Positions 16,878-25,882 of a DNA stretch of 64,000 nucleotides are shown here, piece by piece. Under the pieces are notes generated by a model. That model ran no database searches and had not been told where the DNA came from. It was given only the letters and a program-made list of their open reading frames with translations. The position numbers and the translations under genes are program-made. The DNA is taken from the NCBI GenBank assembly GCA_023715865.1, contig JAMBOW010000004.1, positions 124,001-188,000 of the forward strand, in the 5' to 3' direction. The DNA comes from Neobacillus mesonae (GTDB lineage Bacteria > Bacillota > Bacilli > Paenibacillales > Paenibacillaceae). The stretch's first letter is position 1. Each line of letters opens with the position of its first letter.

Positions 16878-16972
16878 ACCAGGAAGTTACTGAATTTATT
16901 GAACAGATAAACCTCATTTTTTGAAAAATGGGAAGTATGCAGCCTAAAAAAGGGATTGATCCAATACCAAAA
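16874..16972 (+). pseudogene. Decayed 5' fragment of a DUF1801-like gene
   Basis: ATG 16874, coupled to the previous stop as ATGA, reads MNQEVTEFIEQINLIF and stops at a TGA directly after a run of six T. Removing one T restores EKWEVCSLKK, which matches the start of DUF1801 proteins as I remember them (MNxEVxxFIE, then W..EVC..L). Even then the coding runs straight into the operon terminator, so at least 70% of the normal length is missing. DUF1801 genes are frequent partners of DGPF genes, which supports the reading. Confidence 0.5.
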
Positions 16973-16973
16973 C

Positions 16974-17012
16974 GCACTTGCGATGTATGACATCGTCAGG
17001 TGCTTTTTTTTT
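16974..17012 (+). terminator. Intrinsic terminator
   Basis: GCACTTGCGATG pairs with CATCGTCAGGTGC (small mismatch) before eight or more T. It closes the ECF42 operon. Confidence 0.8.
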
Positions 17013-17124
17013 ACGGCAAAAAATGAAAGTAAAGACTTATGAAGTGAATCCATCCCTTATTAATGGTATCATTGCAGTTACATGAATAGATACGTGAGAG
17101 TTCGAAGGAAGGAAACAATGGGAA

Positions 17125-20100
17125 ATGACTACAATGCTCAATCAGAAAATGATTAAACTGCTATGCGGCAAGAAGTTCTATGAACGGGGAGTAGAATGCT
17201 ATCAGGCCGGAATGGTCGGCATTACGTTGTCTGATGCATCAGCAGGAAAGTTTCAGGCAGTCGTCAAAGGCAGCGGCAAAAATAAATACGATGTTAGTGT
17301 CCATATGGATGAAGGAGGCGATGTCGAAGCACGATGCTCCTGTCATAATTACAGGAATTACAATTATTATTGTGAGCATATCGCAGCTGTCCTTATCCAG
17401 ATTCGTGAAATGCAGCAGGATGGACGGATTGAAGTGAAGTCGTATCCTTCCTTGCTTCATGATGCCAAGCCGGCCATATCGGAGGGAAGTCTGACGCCCC
17501 GGTTTCAGAGAGGTGCGAGTGAGGACCGGATTATAGAAGATGTGCTTGCCCTCTTCAGCAGTATCCCTAAGGCAAATCCTGCCGCAAGGTACATCCTTGA
17601 GACAAGAGAGCTTCTTCATGTTGAGTATTTGATTAAGCCTGTTCCTTATGGATTCAGCAAACAAATGATCGGACTTGAGATGAAGCTCGGACCAAAACGA
17701 TTATACATTGTGCAGCAGATGAAGCAGTTTTTGAGCAGAATGCAGCAGGGTGAATCTTATGTCTTCTCCAAGAACTTCACCTATAACCCAGAGGCTCATT
17801 ATTTCAGGCCAGAAGATGAGGCTGTACTAAGAGAGCTTGTTCAATTGGAGCGCCAAGAGGAAATGTATCACGAGTCCATCATCTCTTACCCGGGGGCAGG
17901 ACGCGGCAAGAACCAGGACCGGCTGCTCCTTATTCCTCCGCTTGCTTGGGACAAAATCGCTCCCCTTCTGCAGAAGACAGCGGAGGCATTTACTCAGCAG
18001 GGAGAGCAGATATTCAGCGGGGTTTCCCTAACCGACAGCCTGCTTCCGCTTGATTTTGAGTTTACCAAGACAGATGGGGAATCAGGATTCGAATTGTCTG
18101 CTTCGGGAATTCATGATCTGCTGATCTTACCGGAATACGGCATGGCGTTAAAGAATGGTATTTTTTATAAAATGTCGGAAGAATCCATCAGCCAGCTAGC
18201 CGGCCTGCAGGAAAAGCTTTCACTTGTCCTCTTTCCCAGAATTCGAATTCCTGCAGCACAGATGGGACCGTATATCGAGAAGGTCGTGCCTGGTCTGATG
18301 AGGCTGGGGAGAGTGCATCTGGCGGAGGAGGTTTCCAGCCAAATGATTCAGGTACCGCTGAAGGCAAGGCTGTATTTGGATAGAGTCAGGGACAAGCTGC
18401 TGGCTAGTCTTGAATTTCAGTATGGCGATGTCGTGATCAATCCGCTGGAGGAGAAGGAGCGGCTCGCTGAGAATCGAATTATTATCCGAGATAAGTCTCA
18501 AGAGGAACAGATTATACGTCTGATGCAAACCAGTGATTTTACACAGACGGAATCTGGTTTCTATCTCGACAATGAGGATGCAGAATTTGATTTCTTATAC
18601 TACACGATGCCTCAGCTTGAGCAGCTGCTTGATGTGTATGCAACTTCAGCAGTGAAAATTAGAGTGCTTCCCGAACCGATTACGCCGAAGGTGCATGTTG
18701 ATATTGACGAGCGAACAGATTGGATGGAGTTCAAATTTGATATTAACGGTATTCCTATGAATGAAATTAAGCATGTGATTGAAAGCGTGGAGGCGAAAAG
18801 GAGATATCATCGTCTGCGGAACGGGGCCCTCATGCCTTTGTCAGCGCCTGCTTTCCAAGAGATCGTGAGACTGATGAACGATATGGGCTTTCGTAAAGGA
18901 GAGATCGAGAACGGCATCATGAAGCTTCCTGTTGTATCCGGGCTGAAGATTATGGACCGGGACCAGGGGAATCAGATAGAGTTTGGCAGCAGACTGAAGG
19001 AGTTTATGGCAAGCCTGACTCAGCCGGAGAATATGAAGTTTCCTGTTCCTGTACGCCTTGCATCTATTCTGCGGGACTATCAAAAGCAGGGCTTCCAGTG
19101 GATGAAGACACTCGCCTCCTATCGCTTCGGAGGTATCCTTGCTGATGATATGGGACTGGGCAAGACGATCCAGAGTATCACTTATATGGTGTCTGAAATT
19201 CAAACGATACGTGAACAGAAGCAGCCGGTACTCATAGCTGCACCTGCGTCACTTATATATAACTGGCACAATGAGCTGAGTAAATTTGCACCGGAGCTGA
19301 AGACGGTTGTGGCAGACGGGTCAAAGCCGGAAAGAATTAAAATTCTTCGCCAGTATGACGAGGTGGATGTACTGATTACATCGTATCCTCTTTTGCGCAT
19401 GGACTCTGATTTATATGCCGAGCGGCATTTTCACACTTTAATACTGGATGAGGCTCAAGCGTTCAAAAATCACACGACGCAAACGGCACATGCGGTAAAA
19501 GCTGTGAATGCAAAACATCGCTTCGCTCTCACCGGCACTCCGATCGAAAACAGGCTTGAAGAGCTGTGGTCGATTTACGATGTTGTTTTTCCGGAGCTGT
19601 TTCAGGGCAGAAAAGCTTTTAATGATTTAACGCGAGACGCTGTTGCTCGGAGAATTCGGCCATTTTTGCTGCGAAGGGTTAAAACGGATGTATTGGAGGA
19701 GCTGCCAGAGAAGATAGAATCTCTCCAGACTTCAGAACTCCTTCCAGATCAGAAAAAGCTGTATATCGCCTTTTTGGCTAAGCTTCGAGCGGAGACCGTC
19801 AAGCATTTGAATGACAATCGATTTGAGCAAAACCGAATCAAAATTTTGGCGGGTCTGACCCGGCTCAGACAGCTGTGCTGCCATCCCGGACTGTTCGTAG
19901 AAGGCTATAACGGAAGCTCAGCAAAATTCGAGCAGCTCATGGAGCTTATTGAGGAAAGCCGCAGTGCAGGTAAGCGAGTGCTGCTCTTCTCTCAATTTAC
20001 CGAAATGCTTGGGATCATTGGCAAAGAACTTGGTTATAAAGGCATTCCGTTCTTTTATCTGGATGGACAGACTCCGGGGAAAGAGCGCGTAGAAATGTGC

Positions 20101-20430
20101 GAGCGTTACAACGAGGGTGAGAAGGATTTCTTCCTTATATCGCTGAAGGCGGGAGGCACGGGGCTTAACCTGACGGGGGCGGATACGGTGATTCTGTATG
20201 ATCTGTGGTGGAATCCTGCCGTAGAGGACCAGGCCGCAAGCCGGGCACACCGGATGGGACAGAAAAACGTAGTTCAGGTCATCCGATTGGTTACCCGAGG
20301 TACAGTAGAGGACAAAATGTTTGAGCTTCAGCAGCGCAAGAAGAATCTCATTGAAGAAATCATTCAGCCTGGGCAGGAGACCCTGTCTGCCCTAAGTGAG
20401 GATGAGATCCGCGAAATTTTGGCGATCTAG
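17125..20430 (+). CDS. SNF2-family DNA translocase/helicase with SWIM zinc finger
   Basis: The 1101-residue protein has an N-terminal SWIM finger (CSC, then CEH, about residues 71-86), a long middle region, and a C-terminal Swi2/Snf2 ATPase. Motif I DDMGLGKT is near residue 675, the DEAQ box near 774 and TGTPIENRLEELWS shortly after. The second RecA domain has LLFSQFTEML, GGTGLNLTGAD and SRAHRMGQ near 1039. It resembles the large bacterial SNF2 proteins presumed to remodel DNA-protein or RNA polymerase complexes. Start ATG 17125 behind AAGGAAGGAA. It is monocistronic, with its own terminator. Confidence 0.95.
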   Translation: MTTMLNQKMIKLLCGKKFYERGVECYQAGMVGITLSDASAGKFQAVVKGSGKNKYDVSVHMDEGGDVEARCSCHNYRNYNYYCEHIAAVLIQIREMQQDGRIEVKSYPSLLHDAKPAISEGSLTPRFQRGASEDRIIEDVLALFSSIPKANPAARYILETRELLHVEYLIKPVPYGFSKQMIGLEMKLGPKRLYIVQQMKQFLSRMQQGESYVFSKNFTYNPEAHYFRPEDEAVLRELVQLERQEEMYHESIISYPGAGRGKNQDRLLLIPPLAWDKIAPLLQKTAEAFTQQGEQIFSGVSLTDSLLPLDFEFTKTDGESGFELSASGIHDLLILPEYGMALKNGIFYKMSEESISQLAGLQEKLSLVLFPRIRIPAAQMGPYIEKVVPGLMRLGRVHLAEEVSSQMIQVPLKARLYLDRVRDKLLASLEFQYGDVVINPLEEKERLAENRIIIRDKSQEEQIIRLMQTSDFTQTESGFYLDNEDAEFDFLYYTMPQLEQLLDVYATSAVKIRVLPEPITPKVHVDIDERTDWMEFKFDINGIPMNEIKHVIESVEAKRRYHRLRNGALMPLSAPAFQEIVRLMNDMGFRKGEIENGIMKLPVVSGLKIMDRDQGNQIEFGSRLKEFMASLTQPENMKFPVPVRLASILRDYQKQGFQWMKTLASYRFGGILADDMGLGKTIQSITYMVSEIQTIREQKQPVLIAAPASLIYNWHNELSKFAPELKTVVADGSKPERIKILRQYDEVDVLITSYPLLRMDSDLYAERHFHTLILDEAQAFKNHTTQTAHAVKAVNAKHRFALTGTPIENRLEELWSIYDVVFPELFQGRKAFNDLTRDAVARRIRPFLLRRVKTDVLEELPEKIESLQTSELLPDQKKLYIAFLAKLRAETVKHLNDNRFEQNRIKILAGLTRLRQLCCHPGLFVEGYNGSSAKFEQLMELIEESRSAGKRVLLFSQFTEMLGIIGKELGYKGIPFFYLDGQTPGKERVEMCERYNEGEKDFFLISLKAGGTGLNLTGADTVILYDLWWNPAVEDQAASRAHRMGQKNVVQVIRLVTRGTVEDKMFELQQRKKNLIEEIIQPGQETLSALSEDEIREILAI

Positions 20431-20443
20431 TTTTTTGCAAAAG

Positions 20444-20500
20444 AAAAAGGATAGAAATCGATTACCTGAGAAAACGGGCCATCGATTTCTATCCTTTTTA
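20444..20500. terminator. Bidirectional terminator
   Basis: Long arms AAAAAGGATAGAAATCGAT (20444-20462) and ATCGATTTCTATCCTTTTT (20481-20499) lie between the convergent helicase and DUF896 genes. Confidence 0.85.
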
Positions 20501-20504
20501 TATT

Positions 20505-20741
20505 TTAATTCAGCTTCGATTTATCCTGTTGCTGCTCGATCTTTAACTTCTCTGGTGTAACGTCGTCCCCATTGGGATCAACGATGGTCAGACCGGATAT
20601 AGTCGACAGCACCTGTCCGCGAATCGCCTTTAAATACTCTTGGCGCAGCTGCTTCTGCTCTGTAATCTCTTCCGGAGTCAAACCTTCCTTCTTCTGCTTA
20701 CGGCTCAGCTCATTGATTCTATTTAATGAAGCGATCTCCAT
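20505..20741 (-). CDS. DUF896 (YnzC-like) small protein
   Basis: The 78-residue product has the DUF896 signature LNRINELSRKQKKEGLTPEE, EQKQLRQEYLKAIRGQ. Members such as YnzC form a small helical hairpin; the gene is scattered through Firmicutes and is often SOS- or stress-linked, without a proven function. I start at the ATG at 20741, which has AAGGAAGG 8 bases upstream, not the in-frame ATG nine codons earlier. Confidence 0.88.
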   Translation of the reverse strand: MEIASLNRINELSRKQKKEGLTPEEITEQKQLRQEYLKAIRGQVLSTISGLTIVDPNGDDVTPEKLKIEQQQDKSKLN

Positions 20742-20870
20742 CGTATCTGCCTTCCTTTCAAGTTTCATTGGTATTTGACAGTGTACTGTATCAGGCTGAG
20801 TATTGCAACCCGAAAGGGAGAAAACGGACTGTTATCCGCATTTTGTCTATGTAATTCGCTGTTTCTTTAC

Positions 20871-21170
20871 TTAAATTCGTTTTAATCGATTTAGAACGAT
20901 CGCTGATGCGATGCTTTGAACGAAGAATACGATCATAATGAAAGAAATATAATGCTGGGCAGCTAGAAATTCTAAGTTTTTAACAAGAATGACTCCAAGG
21001 ATAATACCGCCGATGAGAATATAATAAGATACGTTTTTGACTTTAAGCTGAATCATAATTCCACGTTCATCTTTCATTTCAGGTTTGCTTTCTACGAACA
21101 CCTTATATATTTCGGAGACAACCATCAAAATCGCCAGTACTGCGATCGTTATGGACAAAATTAACTGCAT
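20871..21170 (-). CDS. Small three-helix membrane protein paired with an XRE regulator
   Basis: Three hydrophobic segments (LILSITIAVLAILMVVSEI, YYILIGGIILGVILV, ISFIMIVFFVQSIASAIVL) and a central charged loop (SKPEMKDERG) are visible. DERG followed by a helix resembles DUF2178-like proteins, often encoded with small HTH regulators. Start ATG lies 3 bases after the regulator stop, so the two are one transcript. Function unknown. Confidence 0.75.
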   Translation of the reverse strand: MQLILSITIAVLAILMVVSEIYKVFVESKPEMKDERGIMIQLKVKNVSYYILIGGIILGVILVKNLEFLAAQHYISFIMIVFFVQSIASAIVLNRLKRI

Positions 21171-21173
21171 GTA

Positions 21174-21380
21174 TTATTCCTCCTCGCTTTCGTATGTAAA
21201 AATATCCTCAATAGATTTATCAAGCGCGTGTGCAATCTTAAAGGCCAAAATCAGTGACGGATTGTATTTGTTTTTCTCCATCGCGGCAATAGTCTGACGG
21301 CTTACCCCAACGATATCGGCAAGGTTTTGCTGCGTCCATTTTTTTTCCGCTCTGCACACATGTAATCGATTTTGAAGCAC
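21174..21380 (-). CDS. Small XRE-family (Cro/CI) regulator
   Basis: At 68 residues it is little more than the DNA-binding domain: VCRAEKKWTQQNLADIVGVSRQTIAAMEKNKYNPSLILAFKIA is a complete five-helix Cro/CI motif, and LDKSIEDIFTYE ends it. This is the YozG/YvaO-like short type that represses a neighbouring membrane gene and itself. GTG start with AGGAGG 7 bases upstream. It diverges from the TPP riboswitch transcript. Confidence 0.9.
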   Translation of the reverse strand: MLQNRLHVCRAEKKWTQQNLADIVGVSRQTIAAMEKNKYNPSLILAFKIAHALDKSIEDIFTYESEEE

Positions 21381-21547
21381 TAGGTCACCTCCTGAAGAAA
21401 ATGTAATATATTTTTAACATAATGTAAAGAATTATATGCAAATTTTATAAGCTTGACCGACGAGCTTATGCTCATCGAAGTCACCGCAACATCGTAAAAG
21501 AGAGCAGACGTCGTACATCTCGCACCATGTTCTGGATAAATCCTTTC

Positions 21548-21575
21548 TTTACAAAACGAAAGAAAGCAGTATAAT
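21548..21575 (+). promoter_or_regulatory. Sigma-A-type promoter for the TPP riboswitch transcript
   Basis: TTTACA (21548-21553), 16 bases, then a perfect TATAAT (21570-21575). Transcription would begin near 21582, about 23 bases before the riboswitch. Confidence 0.7.
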
Positions 21576-21604
21576 GGGTTACGATTGGAATTGAATATCG
21601 AAAT

Positions 21605-21715
21605 GAGCACTAGGGGTGCCTTAACTGGCTGAGAGACCAATACGTCTGCATATGCGGACGATGGCGGTTAACCCTTTACACCCGATCTAGATCATACTAG
21701 CGTGGGGAAGTGCGG
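21605..21715 (+). ncRNA. TPP riboswitch (THI element)
   Basis: All core THI-box blocks are present in order: GAGCACTAGGGGTGCC, CTGAGAG, ACCCTTTACACC, then GATCTAGATCATACTAGCG and GGGGAAGTGC, with the P1 arms GCAC/GTGC closing the fold. The variable P3 arm is the GTCTGCATATGCGGAC hairpin. It lies ahead of ykoF-ykoE-ykoDC and a terminator hairpin, so thiamine pyrophosphate should switch off transcription of the transporter. Confidence 0.95.
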
Positions 21716-21801
21716 GGAATATTGAAAGGGTTTGTCTTATCGACTTGGCTGGTACTCAGCATTGTAAGAGCTAAAGTCGATGCGAACATCTCAAATACTC
21801 T

Positions 21802-21833
21802 GCTGCACTCACACATGGGTGCAGCTTTTTTTG
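21802..21833 (+). terminator. Riboswitch-controlled terminator (expression platform)
   Basis: GCTGCACTC (21802-21810) pairs with GGGTGCAGC (21817-21825), followed by eight T. It lies between the TPP aptamer and the ykoF start. A further stem ATCGACTT/AAGTCGAT (21739-21781) lies between the two. Confidence 0.8.
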
Positions 21834-21872
21834 TATTGTTCCAAATATTACGGACATGAGGAGATGGAGAGC

Positions 21873-22481
21873 ATGAGTTTAGAAATGTGTGGAACTAGCA
21901 GAATCGTGGGATGTCGTTTTTCGCTTTATCCGATGAGCGACCGATTCGTTGATATTATTCTTGGAGCAATTCAGGAGGCAGACACCTCAAAGGTATGGAC
22001 AGAGACAGGTGATGTAAGCACCTGTGTACGCGGCAGACTTACGCATGTATTTGATGTGATGAAGGCCGTTTTTCTATATGCAGCCAATACGGGGGAGCAT
22101 GTGGTATTCAGCGGAACCTTTTCGATCGGCTGTCCTGGTGATTCAGCAGGGGACGTATATATGTCAGAGGACGCTGTTCGAATGAATGAAGACAAAGTAT
22201 CCTCGATCAAGCTTGAGGGTGCAGCTGAATATTCATTGTATGCGCTGGGTGAGCCGGAATATATGAAGAAGATTGCCAGCGTGGTTGATATTGCAAAAGA
22301 GGATGGCAGTTACGGAGGCAGCATCCATTATGCAACTCGCCTCGAGGGTGATGTACATACGATCTTCAAGACTTTGGAGCAGTCTTTTGAAGTGACACAG
22401 GAATCGGTGTCCCATGTCGTAATGACCGTAACGCTGTCCTGCAACAGTCCTTCCAGAAAAGCAAAGGGAGAGGCGGTATAA
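21873..22481 (+). CDS. ykoF: YkoF-type thiamine/HMP-binding protein
   Basis: The product has the duplicated ferredoxin-like (ACT-like) arrangement of YkoF: GCRFSLYPMSDRFVDIILGAIQ in the first half and YGGSIHYATRLEGDVHTIFKTLEQSF in the second. YkoF binds thiamine or its HMP moiety and accompanies the YkoEDC transporter. About 202 residues, as in Bacillus. ATG 21873 follows GAGGAG with 9 bases spacing. The TPP riboswitch directly upstream confirms a thiamine role. ykoE follows three bases after the stop. Confidence 0.92.
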   Translation: MSLEMCGTSRIVGCRFSLYPMSDRFVDIILGAIQEADTSKVWTETGDVSTCVRGRLTHVFDVMKAVFLYAANTGEHVVFSGTFSIGCPGDSAGDVYMSEDAVRMNEDKVSSIKLEGAAEYSLYALGEPEYMKKIASVVDIAKEDGSYGGSIHYATRLEGDVHTIFKTLEQSFEVTQESVSHVVMTVTLSCNSPSRKAKGEAV

Positions 22482-22484
22482 TTT

Positions 22485-23063
22485 ATGGGCTCCTGGAAAT
22501 TACGTGACATCATTGTCTTAAGCTCCTTGTCCGTCGTCTTTGCCGTAATTTACCTGGCGTTTTTACAAATCGGCAACTTGTTGACAGGTGTGATGGGGCC
22601 GATGGGGTATGAGGTTATCTTTGGCATCTGGTTTATCGTCTCCATCATTGCTGCTTATATTATCCGTAAACCAGGCGCAGCTTTTCTGTCTGAAACGGTA
22701 GCAGGCATCCTTGAGGTGCTTATCGGAAATACAACCGGTCCCATTCTCATTGTGTCGGCGATGATTCAAGGCCTTGGTGCAGAGGCGGTATTTGCAGCTT
22801 TCCGGTATCGAAAATATTCACTGCCTGTCCTGCTGCTTTCTGGTGTAGGCGCTGCTATTTTCAGCTTTGTCTGGGGTTACTTCCGTTCAGGTTTTGCAGC
22901 GTTGTCACCTGAATTGGTGATCGCGATGCTAATCGTTCGTATTATCAGCGGAGCGATTCTTGCTGGACTGCTCGGAAAATGGATCGCTGATGCGCTTGTC
23001 CGTACCGGTGTACTGCGGAGTTTTGCAGTAGCAAAGGCAGCCGGGCGAACTCATAAAACATAA
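22485..23063 (+). CDS. ykoE: YkoE, substrate-binding (S) component of HMP/thiamine ECF transporter
   Basis: The 192-residue integral membrane protein has about five or six hydrophobic helices and the conserved WKLRDIIVLSSLSVVFAVIYL opening of YkoE. In ECF transporters the S component binds the substrate (hydroxymethylpyrimidine or thiamine) and docks on the T-A-A' module. ATG lies directly after ykoF, with GGAGAGG upstream. Its TAA overlaps the ATG of the next gene by one base (TAATG), so it is coupled to the energising subunit. Confidence 0.92.
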   Translation: MGSWKLRDIIVLSSLSVVFAVIYLAFLQIGNLLTGVMGPMGYEVIFGIWFIVSIIAAYIIRKPGAAFLSETVAGILEVLIGNTTGPILIVSAMIQGLGAEAVFAAFRYRKYSLPVLLLSGVGAAIFSFVWGYFRSGFAALSPELVIAMLIVRIISGAILAGLLGKWIADALVRTGVLRSFAVAKAAGRTHKT

Positions 23064-25735
23064 TGCTGCAGAAAAATCTTATAACGGAATCCCCATTCAA
23101 AGCTGTTACCCCTCGAACTGCAGTGGAAGTTAAAGAATTAACGCTGCAGTTTGAAGAGGATTCCCCCGTAATCTTAAACAAGGTAAATCTAGAGCTGCAT
23201 GAAGGTGAAATGCTGCTGCTTCTAGGACCGAGCGGCAGTGGTAAAAGCACGATTGCGCTATGTTTGAACGGCATTTACCCACAGGAAATCGAAAGCTGTG
23301 TTACTGGAAGCGTTAAGGTGTGGGACAGACCGATAAGTGATCGGGATGCTGCTGTTAATGCACAGGCGGTCGGTATCTTATTTCAGGACGTAGACAGTCA
23401 GTTCTGCATGCTTACAGTGGAAGAGGAAGTTGCTTTTTGCTTGGAAAATATCCGGTGCCCTCAGAGTGAGATCAATGAACGAATCGATGAAGCTCTTGAG
23501 ATGGTCGGTCTCTCGCCATACCGGAACGTTCAGATTCATACGCTGTCCGGCGGCATGAAACAGCATCTTGCCATCGCTTGTGCACTTGCGCTTCGTCCTG
23601 AAGTGCTTGTGCTGGATGAGCCGACTGCAAATCTGGACCCTGTATCAACCCAAAAGCTGGCTGAGCTCATTACTTTACTTCGTAAGAAGTATGGAATGGC
23701 GGTGCTTCTAATCGAGCATCAACTAGATGCATGGATGATGGAGGTCGATCGGGTTGCGCTGATGAATCATGAAGGATGCATAGTTCATTCAGATGATCCG
23801 CGTTCGTTCTTTTCAGCATACAGGTATGAGCTGGATTGGCTCGGAATTTGGATTCCGGGGCCGGCGAATCTGCAGCGCGAGTTATTTGAGCATATGGCGA
23901 AGAAGCTTACGATCCAAGATTTTTCGCTTACTTCAGAAGAATTGATCCGATACTGGAACTCCCGACCTGAGCAAGAGCAGCAGCAGGTTCGTAATTATTT
24001 GGGGGAGAGAGTAAGGCGCCGCAATTTAAACTCTGCTTTCCTCAAGCAAAACGTTGTGCTTGATGCAAAGGAGATTACGTTCTCCCGTAAAGATCGTGAA
24101 GTTATTCATAACGTCTCCCTTCGTGTGCAGGCTGGTGAATTCATTGCAGTAACTGGACCGAATGGTGCGGGGAAATCGACGCTCGCCGGCCTTATTTCCG
24201 GACTGCTCACTCCTCACAAAGGACGTGTGATGCTGGGTGAAACGGATATCGCTGAGCTGCGTGAATCAGAAATCCGCAAGCGGGTGGGGCTTGTCTTTCA
24301 GCATCCGGAGCATCAGTTTGTGACGGATAAAGTGAGCGATGAGGTCTCTTTTGGACTGCGTCTTCAAGGTCTATCAGAGGAGGACGTTCAGCGGAGAACG
24401 TCAGAGCTGCTTGCCGAGTTTCGTCTATCCGATTTTGCAGACAGCAATCCCTATACTCTCAGTCAAGGACAAAAAAGAAGACTCAGCGTGGCATCCATGC
24501 TGGTAGAGGATCAACAGGTACTAATCTGTGATGAACCGACCTACGGACAGGATGCTTACGCATCGCTCCGTTTAATGGAAGCGCTGAAGGCCCGGGTGGA
24601 CCGGGGCCTTACTGTGATCATGATAACGCATGATATGGAATGGGTTCAGGCGTTTGCGAGCCGTGTGATTGTTATTCGGGATGGAAGAGTTGAGCTGGAC
24701 GGTAGTCCTGCACAGCTATGGGCATGGTCTGAGGATAGGCTTTCGAAGGCTAATCTGATGCTGCCGATCGAGATTCAGCTTGAAAGAGCTTTGGGAACGT
24801 ACACGGAGACAGCGCAGATAGAAGAACCTGGTGTACTCTATGATGAAACGAATGCGATACCAGGTGCTGAAGAAGCTCTCCGACTTACATCGGGGCCTGA
24901 TTCTTCTAAACAGAACCTAGATAATAAACCATGGAGCAGGCGTATGTCTTGGAGTCTTCACGAGATGAATCCGAGCGTCAAGGCACTGGCGATCACGCTT
25001 GGAGTCATTATGCTGTCTCTTGCGTTTGATCCTATAACTCAACTGAGCGCATTAATACTTACCATCGTTCTCACAGCTTGGTTTGGGAACATCTCCTGGC
25101 GAAGGTGGCTGCTGCTCTTCACTCCCTTTATCATCATGGCCTTAGGCTATGTTTGGACCGCGATTGTTTTTCCAAGAGAGAATGCTGCCTTGAATGATGA
25201 AATATGGATCCGCATCGGGAGCTTTGAAGCAGGGAGGGAAACGGTGCTTACCGCACTCTCGCTCGGAGTTCGTACGCTTGCCTTCTCCGCTCTGTCACTA
25301 ATGTTTATACTTACGACCGATCCTGTAAAGCTGATGTTCAGCCTGATGCAGCAGTGCAAACTATCCCCGAAGCTGGCCTACGGAATTTTGGCGGGGTACC
25401 GTTTTTTGCCGCTGTTTAAGGAGGAACTTACGACGATGCAGCAGGCGCATCGTATGCGGGGGATTCAGAGGGAGAAGGGGCTGCGCTTCGTTCTCTACGC
25501 GTTTAAAAGGTACTCCATTCCGCTTCTGGCCAGCAGCATACGCAAATCCGAACGGGTCGCCGTAGCTATGGTATCCAGAGGATTTACGGGAGAGCGAAAC
25601 CGTGATTTTTATGTAAAGCTGCAGGTGAAGCGCCGAGACTGGATCTTCCTGCTTGTCCTGATGGGGGGCATCGCCATCAGCTTTGTCACCTCGTATTTGC
25701 TGGGCTATTTGGAATGGTATGCGGGTCAGCTTTGA
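23063..25735 (+). CDS. ykoDC: YkoD-YkoC fusion: double ABC ATPase joined to EcfT permease
   Basis: Two ABC ATPase domains come first. Domain 1 (about 20-260) has GPSGSGKST with K61, LSGGMKQHLA and VLVLDEPTANLD; domain 2 (about 330-560) has GPNGAGKST, LSQGQKRRLSVAS and VLICDEPTYGQD. After a linker of about 60 residues a CbiQ/EcfT domain begins near 633, with its helices and the two Ala-Arg-Gly-type coupling motifs as RMRGI (about 795) and VSRGFTG (about 836). In Bacillus these are separate genes, ykoD and ykoC. The 890-residue fusion would be a single-chain ECF module for HMP/thiamine uptake. No frameshift is visible at the junction. Confidence 0.93.
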   Translation: MLQKNLITESPFKAVTPRTAVEVKELTLQFEEDSPVILNKVNLELHEGEMLLLLGPSGSGKSTIALCLNGIYPQEIESCVTGSVKVWDRPISDRDAAVNAQAVGILFQDVDSQFCMLTVEEEVAFCLENIRCPQSEINERIDEALEMVGLSPYRNVQIHTLSGGMKQHLAIACALALRPEVLVLDEPTANLDPVSTQKLAELITLLRKKYGMAVLLIEHQLDAWMMEVDRVALMNHEGCIVHSDDPRSFFSAYRYELDWLGIWIPGPANLQRELFEHMAKKLTIQDFSLTSEELIRYWNSRPEQEQQQVRNYLGERVRRRNLNSAFLKQNVVLDAKEITFSRKDREVIHNVSLRVQAGEFIAVTGPNGAGKSTLAGLISGLLTPHKGRVMLGETDIAELRESEIRKRVGLVFQHPEHQFVTDKVSDEVSFGLRLQGLSEEDVQRRTSELLAEFRLSDFADSNPYTLSQGQKRRLSVASMLVEDQQVLICDEPTYGQDAYASLRLMEALKARVDRGLTVIMITHDMEWVQAFASRVIVIRDGRVELDGSPAQLWAWSEDRLSKANLMLPIEIQLERALGTYTETAQIEEPGVLYDETNAIPGAEEALRLTSGPDSSKQNLDNKPWSRRMSWSLHEMNPSVKALAITLGVIMLSLAFDPITQLSALILTIVLTAWFGNISWRRWLLLFTPFIIMALGYVWTAIVFPRENAALNDEIWIRIGSFEAGRETVLTALSLGVRTLAFSALSLMFILTTDPVKLMFSLMQQCKLSPKLAYGILAGYRFLPLFKEELTTMQQAHRMRGIQREKGLRFVLYAFKRYSIPLLASSIRKSERVAVAMVSRGFTGERNRDFYVKLQVKRRDWIFLLVLMGGIAISFVTSYLLGYLEWYAGQL

Positions 25736-25743
25736 TCGGGCTA

Positions 25744-25810
25744 TATGACATTTGTCATACCCATCACTTGACGTTTATGACTTCAAGGGGTGACATTCTT
25801 CTTCTACAAT
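25744..25810 (+). promoter_or_regulatory. Probable DesR operator and des promoter
   Basis: TATGACATTTGTCATA (25744-25759) is a perfect inverted repeat, and a second TATGAC lies 32 bases after the first (25776-25781). A -10-like TACAAT is at 25805-25810 with no good -35, as expected for an activated promoter. DesR, encoded two genes downstream, is the natural candidate. The operator layout resembles that of Bacillus des. Confidence 0.6.
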
Positions 25811-25882
25811 GAAGATAGAATACGGGACAGTTACCGCAGTAAGGATGACTGCAGCTGTCTGCCTCGAAGGAGAAAAAATGCC

